Shown here piece after piece: positions 53,201-64,000 of a stretch of DNA of 64,000 nt. The position numbers and the translations under genes are program-made. The notes below the pieces were generated by a model. That model had not been told where the DNA came from, made no database searches, and saw only the letters and a list, made by a program, of their open reading frames with translations. How positions within the stretch are numbered: position 1 is the stretch's first letter; every line of letters starts with the position of its first letter. Source of the DNA: Cycas panzhihuaensis (lineage: Eukaryota > Cycadophyta); contig CM041465.1 in the NCBI GenBank assembly GCA_023213395.1, positions 130,517,741 to 130,581,740 of the forward strand. Reading direction: 5' to 3'.

Positions 53201-54560
53201 CTTCTTGTTTTATGATCAAGCATGCCTCCTCCTTCTTCCACTGTTTTGATAAACCACTTGGGCAATTTCTTTTCTTTTCTCGAGTCTTCTCTGGTTCTTG
53301 AGTGTTCTGAATATGAGTCTGCTCCTTGTGCTGAGCTTTCTTCTTCAACTGACTCTATGTGAGATGAAGATGATTCTATAGGAAAATTCTCTTCTGTAGG
53401 GATATCTGATGTTTCTTTTGTGGAAATTTCTTTGCCTGAGTTCTTTACTTCTTCTTCAATTATTTTTATTTGAAACTGAGAATCCAAGCTTTCTTCATTA
53501 AAGACAATGTCTCTACTAATATAAATCTTGTTTGTTTTCAAATCAATGCATTTATAGGCCTTTGAGTTTTTGCTATATCCTATCATAGTGCATTCTATGC
53601 TTTTTGCATCAAGCTTTAACCTTCTTTTATCTGGTATGTGAACAAAGGCTTGACTACCAAATATTTTAAGCAAACTGACATCAGGTTTCATATCTGTCCA
53701 AGCTTCCTTTGGTGTGATGTTCTCCAAGGCTTTAGTTGGACTTCTGTTTATCAGGTAGCAAGCAGTACTAATTACTTCTGCCCAATATGATTTTGGAACC
53801 TACTTTTCATAGACCATGCTTCAAGCCATCTCCATTAGAGTTTTGTTCTTCCTTTCAGCAATCCCATTGGATTGTGGAGTGTAGGGTGTAGTGACTTGTC
53901 TGCGTATCCCATTCAACTTGCAGTAGTTTAAAAACTCTTTAAACATGTATACACCACCTTTGTCTGATCTAATGTACTTTATTTTGGCTTCGGACTCCAG
54001 TTCTACCACTGCTTTAAATTCCTTAAAAATTTCAAGAAATATACCCATACCTTTCAAGTGAGGTCATCAATAAAGGTTAGGAAATACCTCCAACCATTTA
54101 TTGAAAGTGGTGTGAGTGGTCCATAAAGATCTGTATGGATCAATTCCAATTTACTTTGTGTCCTCCATTTACTCTATGGCAATTGATGATGCTTTCCAAA
54201 TTGACATCCCTTGCAAACAAAATTTTTAGTGGAGATGTAAGGTAATCCATTCACCATGTCACATTTTTTCATTAGCTTTAATGTTTCTATTGGTAGATGC
54301 TTGTACTTCAAATGCCATATTTTATTACCAGAATTCACAGCAGTACAAACTCTTAGACCCAGATTGGTTATTACAGGATCTGAGATTAGTTTATACAGAT
54401 CGTTACATCTAATACCTTTTGTTATTACTTCTCCATTATTTTTCATGTTCAATATGTGACAATGACCATCTTCATCAAACACAGTTCTTAGCCCCTTTTT
54501 GCTAAGTTGTGAAACAGACAAAAGATTCATTTTTAGATCAGGGACTAACAATACATTTCC
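53201..54560 (-). pseudogene. Cop-L pre-integrase region and integrase
   Basis: DLKMNLLSVSQLSKKGLRTV, IWHLKYKHLPIETL, CKGCQFGKHHQLP, then the core with YIRSDKGGVYMFKEF (Asp kept), NGIAERKNKTLMEM (Glu kept), ENITPKEAWTDMKPDV and YISRDIVFNEE, followed by an acidic Ser/Glu-rich linker. Frame changes lie near 54060-54170 and 53750-53820. Confidence 0.87.
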
Positions 54561-55700
54561 ATTTTTCTTTACATTTCCTTATAGGTTGATAGCACCTATT
54601 CTTTTTATTTAAAGTGGATACTTGTCTCCTAACTCAATTGATTTGTTGATGTCGTAAGGTTTTAAGGCTTCAAACCAATATTCACGATTTGTCATATGTC
54701 GCGAAGCTCCAGAGTTGATGAACCATATGTTTACCTCTTTCAGTCCTACTAATAGTGCAACGACAAAGGTTGTTTCCTCCTCTTCCTCCTCAACTTGTTC
54801 TTTGTTGTAGTTGCCTACTAGTCTCTTCCCTCTCTGAACGTCTTCTCTTCTTTGAGGACACTAATAGAGATAGTGTCCTGATTGCCCACAGTGATAACAT
54901 ACGTCAAATGCCCTACATGCACTGGCAAGGTGTCCAAGTTTACCACAGCTGAAACATATTCTGGAGCCTCTTCCTCGTCCATGCCCTCTATTATGTTGAT
55001 AACGGCCATGAGCATAACTTCTAGAGTCTGGAGTCCGTCCCCTTCCTCATGACTGACTTCGTCCTCGAGGTCCCAAATTCAGCCTGGAAGCAAAAGCGTC
55101 TTCTAACTCTGTTGAATGTTCATATCGCCTGTTTCTTTATTCTTGCCTTAGAAATATACCAGTCAATTCATCAAGTGTCATAGCACCAATCTGATTATTA
55201 TTCGTGATGGTATTAATGGTTACATCAAACGATTTTGGCAGCTTACTGGCTACCATTTGAACCAATTCTGGTTCAAAAACAATCTCTCATGCACTTAGAA
55301 GGCCATTCTTAAGTGAAGTAAATTTATGTATGACATCAGTTACTATCTCATCTTCCTTCATATGCAACTTTTGCAGTTCTTCTTTGAGGGCAAATATTCG
55401 TTCTTTTGGCCAAAAATATTTTAAAAGCACTTCCAAATGGCTGAGGTTGAGTTCAATTTTTCCACATACACAAAGAGAATCTGAAATAGAGAGCTTGAGA
55501 ATGATTACTCCTGTATTATCTCTTTCCAACCAATTAGGCAAAGTTGCACTTGCATCAGCTGGCTTGGTCTTCATGCTAAGGGCAATATTCTAGGCATTTC
55601 TAGCCCTCAGAAGGGTTTCAACTTTTATTTTCCAAATATGATAATTACTATCCGTGAGTTTATCTTATTCAGGCAGACCCAAGATAGGAGAAGCCATTAA
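54561..55700 (-). pseudogene. Cop-L Gag and protease
   Basis: Gag starts ATG near 55696 (MASPILGLPE, then a stop). It has ERDNTGVIILKLSISDSL, ALKEELQKLHMKEDEIVTDV and two knuckles, CFSCGKLGHLASAC and a second (CYHCGQSGHYLY-stop-C) holding a TAG. The protease block is WFINSGASRHMTN, with the catalytic Asp changed to Asn. Gag, knuckles and protease share the arrangement of Cop-F. Confidence 0.83.
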
Positions 55701-56348
55701 TGCCAGTAAGAAATTGTTCTGGACAGGGTTGATTGTACAATTATGTGGATTTTCGTACAAAACCCTAACTATACAGATTCAAACAAAAAGTGGCTCAAAT
55801 AAAAGGTCTTTTCACACTCAATGCAGATCTAAAATTATTTTTTGAGAACAGTCCTTCAATTTTGAGAAAAATGGCCATAAACAGAGGAGGTGCAGTTAGG
55901 GTTTAATCTTATATTTGCTTATAAAATCCAAAATACTCCACGAAAGCACACGAAATTGGTTTTAAACCTTTTATATTGATGATACACAGGATTTGGAACA
56001 GGCTTTACCCAATTAGAGTTGAGATTTTGAGTAATTTTTACTGTGCTCCTCAAACCCATGCAAACTTATTTTCACCAAAAAGAGCCTTGAGATGGCCTCG
56101 AATGATGTCGAGCTAGTTGAAAAGAATGACGAGCATGTTGAGATCTACCACTCCACCAATTTTCATCACATTATGTGAACCTTGAATTTTCTAGTCTGTA
56201 TGGCTTCAGTATAGTTTTGTACACAGCGAATTGAATGAGGTAACTTCATACTAGATCGTCTCCAGACTTATGACTTCCTCTTGAAGACTCTGAGCTCTTG
56301 AATCAATCACCAATCAGTCAGGTCCCTTTCTCCAAATGAGTAGTCAGA
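55701..56348 (-). promoter_or_regulatory. Cop-L leader with GTAC motif blocks
   Basis: No gene. The blocks gggttttgtacgaaaatcc (about 55753-55771 on the minus strand) and gtacaaaactatactg (about 56207-56222) correspond to those in Cop-F at similar places relative to gag and the primer-binding site. Confidence 0.5.
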
Positions 56349-56363
56349 CCTGCTTTGATACCA
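56349..56363 (-). other. Cop-L primer-binding site
   Basis: Minus strand tggtatcaaagcagg abuts the 5' LTR. Confidence 0.85.
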
Positions 56364-56590
56364 TGTTAACTTAATGCAAAGAAATAGAAAGCAGATGAGT
56401 AGAATAGACTTTCTTTTTATTGAGGAGATGATCTCTTAAATATACATTGAGTCTTATAACTGTTATGTTTTAGGTTTGTAACTGACTCTTACAGTGATGA
56501 CACATGTCATGCTCACAAGCATAAGTTACATAATTGAGGGTTTATTTCATAACCCTTGACAATACCTAGATAAAACATTACCTCCTAACA
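56364..56590 (-). repeat. Cop-L 5' LTR
   Basis: 227 bp, partner of 51411-51637. Confidence 0.9.
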
Positions 56591-57600
56591 GAGGATTCTA
56601 CATATACTAGGAGATTGATCTAATAGCATAAACAATGATAGGCCTAGTACGAGTGAAATAGATTAGACTCCCTACCAGTTGTCTGTACAACGTTCCATCT
56701 ATAGTAGGCTTTCCCATATCTTTCAAGAGCTTTCTACCTTTGGCTCATGGTGTTCGAACAGGCTTGCGGTCCTCCATTAATTTTTCAAAAAGGTTCTTTG
56801 CATACTTAGTTTGTAACACCATAATTTTGTCTTCCATTAACCTTACCTTAATGCCTAAGAAGTAATGTAGAGGTTAGAGGTTTGTCATGTCAAAGGTAGC
56901 TTGCAAATTGGATTTGACTTGCACAATAGTTTTATTACAATTGCCACCAATGATCAAATCATCAACGTACAACACAATAACTATTATCGAAGTTCTACTC
57001 CTTTTAAAATACAAATTTGGCTCCAAATCTATAGCAACAAATCCTTCTTCTTTTAATCTAGCATCGATCTTTGCATACCAAGCACACGGTGCTTGTTTTA
57101 GGCCATAAAGTGACTTCTTCAATTAGCACATATGATTCTCCTGGCCTTCCTTAGAAAAACCAAGAGGTTGTGCCATATAAATCTCCTCTTTCAACTCTCC
57201 ATTAAGGAATATTAATTTTACATCCATTTGATATAACTCCCAACTATATTTTGCCGCCAAAGAAAGGATCAAACAAATCATCATCATCTTGGAGATTGCT
57301 GCAAATGTCTTCTCATAGTTGATCCCTTCCTTCTAATTAAACCCTTGTGCAACAAGTCTAGCCTTGTACCTGGCCACCTCTCCATTGGAGTGGAACTTAG
57401 TCTTGTAGACCCATTTGCAATCAACAAGGATTTTCTTAGGAGGCATCAAAACTAACTCCCAAGTGCCATTTTTTATGAGAGAACTATATTCCTCCTCTAT
57501 TGCAGCTTTCCAACAAGGATCATCTTTTGCTTCATCAAACAATGGTGGGTCTAGGGAGTCCATGGTATCCACCACCAAAGTCTAACTGGCATGTTGACTT
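56591..57600 (-). pseudogene. Cop-K reverse transcriptase
   Basis: DEAKDDPCWKAAIEEEYSSL, NGTWELVLMPPKKILVDCKW, NGEVARYKARLVAQGFN, then after frame breaks LYGLKQAPCAWYAKIDARLK and the intact catalytic IVLYVDDLIIGG. The DMTNL connection and YRQLVGSLIYFTRTRP follow to 56591. Two open pieces of about 80 codons each remain. Confidence 0.85.
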
Positions 57601-58920
57601 CTTGTTCTTCGTTCATCTGAAAAATTTTGCAATGTCACACTAGAGTCTTGAATCATCTTCCTGGCCCACAATGGCATAGAAACACCCACTATTGAAGATG
57701 CCTCTACACGTGACTGCTCCTGATTATTACTTGCACCACTTGGTCCTTCTTCCCTTTAAATCACAGTGGCTAGTTCATCGTCCTATGTCGTTGATGAAGC
57801 ACCATCAGGAAATGGAAGCAGTAGGGGGTAAAAGGATTCTTTAGACAATAACTTCTTAGCATGATATATTAAAAACTCATCAAATATTGCATCCTAACTA
57901 ATCACAAGTTTTCCCTCTTGTGAATTCCATAGTCTATACACTTTATTTTGATCTAAGTACCTCACAAAAATACACTTCAAACTCTTGCAATCCAATTTCT
58001 TGCAACTATCATCTGAAATGTGTACATATGCAATGCACCAAAATGTCTTCAAATGGTCAATGATAGGTTTACAACTAGTCTATTTGTCTTCAAGGGCTAC
58101 GCCATGAACTACTTTTGTCAGTACCCTATTTAGGATATAAACAACAATCCTAATAGCTTTTATCCAAAACTTAGATTGTGAAGTTTTTAGCATGCACCAT
58201 ACACCTTGCCATTTCCATCATGGTACAGTTTTTCCTCTCTATAACACCATTTTGTTGTGGGGTATACAAGACTATGAATTTCTACTTTATATCATGAGTT
58301 GGACACAACTTATTGAAGGCACTATTATCATATTCCTTATAATTATCACTCCTTAAAATTTTTATTTTCTTATCACATTCATACTTGGCATGCACCCTCC
58401 ATTCACAAAAGTAGTCAAACACTTTAGACTTATTTTTCAAAAAATATACCTAGGCCTTCCTAGTATAATCATCTACAAACACTAAAGTATAGCGAGCTCT
58501 AGATATGGAAGGGTTTGGAAGAGGACCCATCACATCATAATGCACAAGCTTAAACTTCTCCTTAGCTCTCCAAGCACGATCTCGAGCAAATGGATAGCGA
58601 TGATGCTTCTTGTACATACACCCTTCACATACACCTTTTAAACATGACACATGGGGTAAACTTTCCACCATCTTCAATCTATTCATAAGTGTTATGCTTT
58701 TGTAATTAAGGTGCCCAAGGCATTCATACCAAAGTTTAGTTAGATTGTTAGCAATGGCAACAAAGGCATAGGACCGATTCTGGGATTGAAATTTCTCAAA
58801 TATCCAAAAATTATCTTTCACTTTTCTGATAGCAATGATAGAGAAATTATGTTTTGGGTCCTTAATCAAGCATCTGTCTTTGTGAAACTCAATCTTCATA
58901 CCTTATTTGTAGATTTCTCA
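57601..58920 (-). pseudogene. Cop-K pre-integrase region and integrase
   Basis: Open from 58899 to 58450: LWYECLGHLNYKSITLMNRL, GVCEGCMYKKHHRYPF zinc residues, then VHYDVMGPLPNPSISRARYT (first catalytic Asp) and FVDDYTRK. Downstream to 57600 the core and C-terminal region are readable only in pieces with stops. Confidence 0.8.
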
Positions 58921-59229
58921 AGTTGATAGAAGGTTTATCTTCATCTTAGGCACGTAATACATGCCATTGAACTTTCCTCCCACAAGCGAAATAGAGCCAA
59001 CACCTTCATCAGGTAGCACACTCGCATCTCAAAGAATGATTTCAACTTCACTTGGACCAACATTCCATGCATTGAAGTTTTGGTTGTAAAATGAAATGTA
59101 TTTTTGCACTTCTAAATCTAGAATCCAATAGTCTCTCCAATTTGGCTTGGCTGACAAAGTTGATACCCTAGCACAGAAAGCTGCAACACCCTTTCCTTTC
59201 TCATCCTTGCTTGCTTTGCACATGTCCTG
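58921..59229 (-). pseudogene. Cop-K protease (active site lost)
   Basis: The frame KPNWRDYWILDLEVQKYISF corresponds to the W-x-x-DSGA block of copia proteases; only the Asp of DSGA remains. It lies directly after the knuckle, as in relatives. Confidence 0.65.
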
Positions 59230-60000
59230 CGATTTGAGCCAGTAATTCTTCTCTTTGTGGCCATCCTTCTTGCAGTAAATACATTTGCTAATAAACTTCT
59301 TCTTCTGTCAAATTTCTTCTCCTAATTTTTGTGCAAACTTCCCTTCCCAAACAGTCTCTCTCCTATGTGTCTTCATGACCAAGGCTTGATTTGAATCGAA
59401 ACCTCTGAGCAAGCCATGGTGCTTCAACTTGGCATCCTTGACTAGAATGAGACCTTTCAACTTTTCAAATGACTCACCTTCCATTACCTCATATTTCACA
59501 TAGATGGTCTGAAAGGTTTTGAATGCAACTGGTAGTTTTGACATAACTAATGCGAACAACAACTCATCATCAAGGGAGCCTGGCTTAATCTCTTCTATCT
59601 TGTTCCTCAAATCAATTACTTTATTCAGATAGGCACTTATGTTGCTTTTGTCTTCTACAATGGCATTTAGAAGCTCCATCATTAAAGCAACACGGCAATT
59701 TTGTCTTCTTTTTCTCAAATATCTCGCACAACTTTGTCCATATTTTGTTTAGTTTATCCAAGTTATGGACTATCGCTCTTTGATCTAGTACCAGAGATAG
59801 TTTTAAGAACCTAACAACCATAAATAACTTTTCCTCTTAACAAATCTATTCCTTTGAATCTAACGAAAATAAAAGGAGCTCATCCTCGGTGATTCCCCAA
59901 AGTTGATTCACCATTAATACTAACTCCATGTTAGCCTTCCACTCACTGAAGTTATTCCCATTGAAAATAACCCAAGGCATCATCCTCTCCATGAGAAACA
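59230..60000 (-). pseudogene. Cop-K Gag
   Basis: Starts near 59992 (MERMMPWVIFNGNNFSEWKA, then MELVLMVNQLWGI). After a stop near 59845 it continues VVRFLKLSLVLDQRAIVHNL, DKLNKIWTKLCEIFEKKK, NISAYLNKVIDLRNKIEEIK and ALVMSKLPVAFKTFQTI. The knuckle CIYCKKDGHKEKN ends in Tyr instead of Cys (about 59232-59274). Confidence 0.78.
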
Positions 60001-60580
60001 GGCTGACACAAGTTGTATTTCACCAAAATTTTGACATATAGTCTTATGGACAAAACAACCACTTCATTGCTTATTCTTTGTTTACCAGCATATATGCCAA
60101 GGCAGTAGGTCTCAAGAACTTTTATCAACTATTTTAAAGATCACCAAAGTCACTTGAAAAAAAATCCTGAAAAATGCTTTAAACACAAGAGTTATAATGT
60201 ACCAGTAGTGAGCATGGCATATAAGTCTGAATCTATGATGAACATGTCATAAATAGGTTCCAATCTCAAAAAATTTCACCAAGTATCCAATATGCAACAT
60301 GAAAGGTGCAATGTAATGGTGTAAAAAAGGGCAACAATATAAATATCAATATTGGAATATGCCTACATTCATATTCCAAAGGTTGCCAGCTATCCAAAAA
60401 GCCATGCAACTTTTCCAAAGCAACACGTGATTAAAAATAATCACAAAAATTGATATTTATGATAAATTAAGGTTAACAAACCTTAATAACATCAATATAG
60501 TTGCATCTCCCAAGCGACGGCTCCAAGAAATGTCATAGGAAGTGCGTCAACCTTCCATGAAGAGAAAATAATACCTTCAT
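60001..60580. other. AT-rich stretch, no gene seen
   Basis: Probably the Cop-K leader running into the left edge of Gyp-C; no primer-binding site or LTR edge is visible. Confidence 0.4.
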
Positions 60581-61575
60581 TCGACCTTGATCCCATGGTT
60601 ACCATTATAGTTTTGGGTGAAATATTCTATGGCATGATTGTTGATGAGGGTGCAATAGTGAATGCATTACCCACAACAACATGGAAGAAAGTAGGAAGCC
60701 CAAAGTTGAAAGTTGCAACATATTCGCTAAAATTGGCTAATGAATTCTTGGTCAAACTAGTGGGCATATTGCCAAATGTGGAGGTGGACATAGCAAGTAT
60801 TGTGGTGTTAGTAGATTTCACCATAGTGGACACAATGAAAGGGATGGTGCCCTATCCAACATTGTTAGGCCATCCATGGTTATACAAGACGGAATGCCTT
60901 CAAAGCTGGAAGGATGTGACCTTTACATTGTCAAATGGAGGGAGAAAAGTGGTCCTTTTGATGCTGAGGAAAGGAAAATATTCAATCAAGATGGTCCCAG
61001 ACGATGCCTCAAGCATGACAATTGCCAGCGATGACACATCATCAACATTTGAAAAAATGAATTTATATCATACAACAGAAGAATCAACAAAATTGATCAA
61101 TCCACAAGAGTATGACCCTGATTATTTTAGAGAATTGCATGTGGATAGTTCCTCAAATGAAGAGGGTACAAAGAGATTTGTAAATTATTGGATGTCGGAA
61201 TCTTATGAGATTGACCCACCTTCTTTCTATTGCACTTTACTCCCTTCTAGTGACAAGGATAATAACAAAGAGTTTGAAATCCCGAACCTTCAAGTAGCTA
61301 TGAAGAAACCAATAAAGCATAGCACATCAAGAAAAAGACAAAAAAAGACTAGGCAAGACCACCATGTCAGGACATCATATTTTAGAAAGGGTGATTGAGT
61401 ATGGCAATTCGACAACAAATTCCAAACATGCCAAAGAGAATTAAAGATGCACTAGAAAGGTCGTTATATAATTGAGAAGATATACAGAAATGGCATTGTC
61501 CAATTGAAGAAACTGAAAGGCCAACTACTACCTGAAATGGCCAAAGGCAGTAAACTCAAATCCTATCACAACTAA
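60580..61575 (+). pseudogene. Gyp-C protease joined to integrase C-terminal tail
   Basis: Open from 60595 to 61398. A retropepsin-like domain has active site MIVDEGAIVNAL (DEGA where DGGS or DSGA is usual) and the flap/loop region LLGHPWLYKTECLQSW. A linker matches Gyp-A (KGKYSIKMVPDDASS and NEEGTKRFVNYWMSES), then comes a basic stretch. After a TGA near 61396 the integrase C-terminal module YIIEKIYRNGIVQLKKLKG and LLPEMAKGSKLKSYHN follows. No reverse transcriptase, RNase H or integrase core. Confidence 0.72.
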
Positions 61576-61917
61576 GGTGTGACAAATCCACCAGAGGAAT
61601 CAACTGGTTGTATCATACCATGTTTCTCGACGTTGGAGACAATCGAGGTTGTCTCGGTGCCAAAACTCGATTCCAGTTTAGTATACAAACAAAAAATACA
61701 AAAAAAAAACAGAAAAAATAACTGTAACTCCAATCATACACCTAAGAAAAATCACGAACAAAAGCATATGGAAAATTATTCGGAAAGGAGACCAAAACTA
61801 GAAAGAAAGAAAGAAAAAAAGAAATCTTAAGTAAGCACCAATAAATAAGGATTTATTAAAAAGCAAATAAAATAGAGGAGGCCTAGATCTAGGGCTACTT
61901 CTGTAGAGCAGGGGGAG
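61576..61917 (+). other. Gyp-C 3' untranslated region and polypurine tract
   Basis: Homologous to the Gyp-A 3' region but shorter. The purine run gagcagggggag near 61906-61917 is the probable polypurine tract. Confidence 0.5.
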
Positions 61918-62880
61918 TAAGAATACAAAATTTTGAATAGAGAGACAACACCAAAATTTTGATTTTTTGAGCAAGGATGCTCAACCACTTTTTGTTGATT
62001 CGAGATAGATGTTGGTGAATAAAATGATCAAAATGACTAAAACAACCAGAAATGGTCAAAACAAGTCTAGAAATGACCAAACTGGCTTAGAAATGACTAG
62101 AATGGTCCTAAAAACAACTAGAACAATCCCATAAATGGCTAGAATGGTCATAGGAATGACCAAAATGGTCCTAGGAATGCATGACATGGTGCATTCCTAA
62201 CAAGAGCGAATGTGGAACATATAGAAGGGAACACAAAACACGCCCAAAATCAAGTTGTACGTTCCAGAGATGATAACATCACCCATGGGCATACTTATGC
62301 ACAATTGTATGAACAGAATGTTGTAATATAATCTTAAGTGAAAAGGTACTTTTGTTATGAAAAGGAATGGTGGTGACCATAAGTCACAACCATTCCCCCA
62401 AAAGGCATGTATTTGGTATTTATTAGGGCATGTTCCACCATTTTGGTGTGAGAGCCAAGTCAATTGCTCATACATCATCTGCTTTAGTGTGAAGAGCCAA
62501 GTTAATGAGTCATGTGATACATTTCCAAGTGTGTAGGAGCAAGTATTAAGGCATATGTTATGGTTTATGATGGAATACATGTAGAATGCTTCCATTAGTA
62601 GTGATGTAAAGACATTTGACAATAATATTGCTTAATACAATAAAGAGTTACATGGAATATTGTGTACTTTGTGCATAGTAATTGATTGTATGAAGAATGC
62701 ATGTTGATTATTGATTAAAGATAATGGCATAATGATGACATTGTGTTAATTGTATGAGTAATTAAGTGATATAATCATGTTGACCAACCCTAACTAGACT
62801 ACTGGTAGTGGCCCCTTGATAATTTTATTCTCATAAGGGTAGTGGGATTAAAGTCAACAAAACCCTTCACTTGTCTTCAT
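61918..62880 (+). repeat. probable Gyp-C 3' LTR with U3 repeats
   Basis: Shares the gagca...tgctc inverted repeat (about 61969) and the agttacatgga block (about 62646) with Gyp-A. Between 62024 and 62180 a unit like aatgactagaatggtcctag recurs about seven times. The right edge is uncertain. Confidence 0.5.
62024..62180 (+). repeat. short-period U3 repeat array in Gyp-C
   Basis: About seven degenerate units of roughly 20-23 bases (aatgac, aaaatggtc, ctagaaatg). It occupies the position of the ggaatg array in Gyp-A. Confidence 0.65.
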
Positions 62881-63017
62881 AATATGTAGTTGTTGGATCT
62901 CTTTTATAGATTAGGGCTATTATTGTACTTGTAAGTGGAACTTAAGCAACATAACTTGATAGTTTCCAAGGTCATTTTTTGGATACAATACTTAAACTTT
63001 TTTTAAACCGCATAAAC

Positions 63018-64000
63018 ATGGTTGTATCTATGCTTAATACTAGGACTATCAAACTCACTAGAGAAAAAAAAAATTCAGCATGGAAGAAATAAGTAAAAAA
63101 ATCTATTAATTATGAATTAGTTGTGGGGTTATATAAATGGCAATATCATCAAACCAGCACCAACTCCTAATCCAACAAATCCAATAAACCCATTTCTTGT
63201 AGATCCAATTGCACTTGTAGCATTTGAAGCCAAAGATGAGGTTGCATTGGCTTTTATTCATTAATCCATAAGTGATAACATAGATCAAAATATTGAATTT
63301 ACAACTATTTCTACTAAAGCTTGAAATGTCATTTTATCATTGTGTAAAAGATGAGATGATGCTCACATTGTAATGTTAAAGGGTAAATTGTTTAGCATAC
63401 ATTTTGTAGAGTGCATGGTGGCCTACTTCTCCTCTGTAAAAGCAATAAGCAATCAGTTGATAGCATGTGGTAAACTAGTCTTCAATGAAGATCTAGTCAT
63501 GGCCACTATTCATGCTCTTCCAAAGGAGTACAATGGCTTCATCTCAAATATTTCTTGCAGTGGCATTTGTCTACCTTAATCTTTAATGAGTTGGAAAGAC
63601 TTATTGCAAGAAGAAGAAATTTATTCTCGATGAGGTGAAGCATCAACATCAGGGGCCTTCACAATAAATCTTAGAGGTAAACAACCCATGGTGCTTAAAC
63701 AAAATCTTCAAAAGAAATTTGGCAATGCGAACCTTAATGGAAGAATGCTAAAAATAGTCACCTGCCATTATTGTAGCAAAGTTGCACACATCCAACCCAA
63801 ATTCAAGAAGAAACAAAGTGACATGCAGCAACAACAACCCCCACCAGGAGGTCATTGTGGCAACCAAAGGGGGGCATTTCGTGGTGGCTATCAAGGCCAC
63901 ACTGCTCATCATGATGAGAATGATAAACTATTTTGTGCATATGGTGATTGTAAAAACAACACTTGGGTTGACGATTCAGGTGCATCCTATCACATGATTG
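63018..64000 (+). pseudogene. Cop-M copia Gag and protease start
   Basis: Possible start ATG at 63018. The Gag reads NPFLVDPIALVAFEAKDEVA, LKGKLFSIHFVECMVAYFSS, ATIHALPKEYNGFISNI, LLQEEEIYSR. The knuckle CHYCSKVAHIQPKF (about 63766-63807) has the last Cys replaced. A glutamine-rich linker leads to the protease block WVDDSGASYHMI, intact at the window edge. Stops occur near 63264 and 63576 and elsewhere. It is the same family as Cop-A and Cop-E; the remaining pol should lie to the right. Confidence 0.82.

Larger units (their letters stand above)
51411..56590 (-). mobile_element. Cop-L: complete Ty1/copia element nested in Cop-K
   Basis: 227-bp LTRs (TGTTAGGAGG...TTAACA on the minus strand) with 12 differences (94.7% identity). 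The target duplication is gtgga/gagga with one change. All copia domains are present in order, with stops and frameshifts. It is the same family as Cop-F: similar two-knuckle gag, the same protease block and the same leader motif. Confidence 0.92.
50494..60000 (-). mobile_element. Cop-K: Ty1/copia element, split by Cop-L
   Basis: Minus strand gag, protease, integrase, reverse transcriptase, RNase H and 3' LTR. Cop-L interrupts it at 51410/56591, inside the RNase H connection. The 5' LTR was not found right of 60000. It differs in sequence from the Cop-A/E and Cop-F/L families. Confidence 0.82.
60520..62880 (+). mobile_element. Gyp-C: second copy of the RT-less gypsy family
   Basis: Shares coding and 3' non-coding blocks with Gyp-A (1-3.55 kb). 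Gag is missing, lost where Cop-K abuts. The protease is longer than in Gyp-A and is followed by the same linker and integrase tail. Both ends are approximate. Confidence 0.7.

Noticed and set aside
147-63985. Many additional open frames of 60-100 codons on both strands
   Set aside because: Most lie antisense to, or in another phase of, gag/pol remnants and have no recognisable composition or motif.

Overview
This is nuclear DNA from a large-genome seed plant, most likely a gymnosperm-type genome. That is inferred from AT-rich sequence made almost entirely of old, stop-riddled LTR retrotransposons nested inside one another, plus one short stretch of a conserved plant housekeeping gene with canonical introns. 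No bacterial, viral or organellar genes, CRISPR array, rRNA or tRNA gene is visible. Element names (Cop-A, Gyp-A, Ret-G) are local labels for this window.

Layout. 1-3.55 kb: Gyp-A, a decayed Ty3/gypsy derivative (gag with four zinc knuckles, a broken protease and an integrase C-terminal tail, but no reverse transcriptase). 3.55-12.7 kb: Cop-A, a Ty1/copia element (+) split by a complete non-autonomous LTR element, Cop-B (4863-9732). 12.85-16.78 kb: minus-strand copia pieces, Cop-C and the Cop-D tandem, in which one LTR has gag on one side and RNase H on the other. 16779-36527: Cop-E, a minus-strand copia element inserted into Cop-D. Cop-E itself carries Cop-F (16898-22085, +) inside its 3' LTR and a nearly full-length Ty3/gypsy element, Gyp-B (24405-31177, -), inside its pol. 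Cop-D resumes at 36528-37434.

37435-40539: Ret-G, an LTR element without pol that carries a pentatricopeptide-repeat (PPR) gene fragment. 40540-43648: fragments Cop-H and Cop-I. 43.65-49.03 kb is the least TE-like stretch. It holds an array of a short palindromic motif, a three-unit tandem repeat overlapping an unrecognised broken minus-strand reading frame, and two internal exons of methylthioribose-1-phosphate isomerase (46202-46562, +), an enzyme of the methionine salvage cycle. 49033-50493: Cop-J gag (+). 50494-60000: Cop-K (copia, -), interrupted by Cop-L (51411-56590, -). 60.5-62.9 kb: Gyp-C, a second copy of the Gyp-A family. 63.0-64.0 kb: the start of Cop-M, a copia gag-protease with an intact protease motif that runs off the window.

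How it fits together. The LTR retrotransposon life cycle (gag shell, protease, integrase, reverse transcriptase and RNase H, primed from initiator-Met tRNA at TGGTATC-type sites) explains most of the window. Insertion order can be read from target-site duplications and from LTR-LTR identities counted by hand: Cop-E about 94%, its guests Cop-F and Gyp-B about 96%, Cop-L 94.7%, Cop-B 97.4%. Few or none of the elements look capable of autonomous movement, because nearly every coding frame carries stops, frameshifts or lost catalytic residues. The only credible host gene is the isomerase, of which only two exons could be found.
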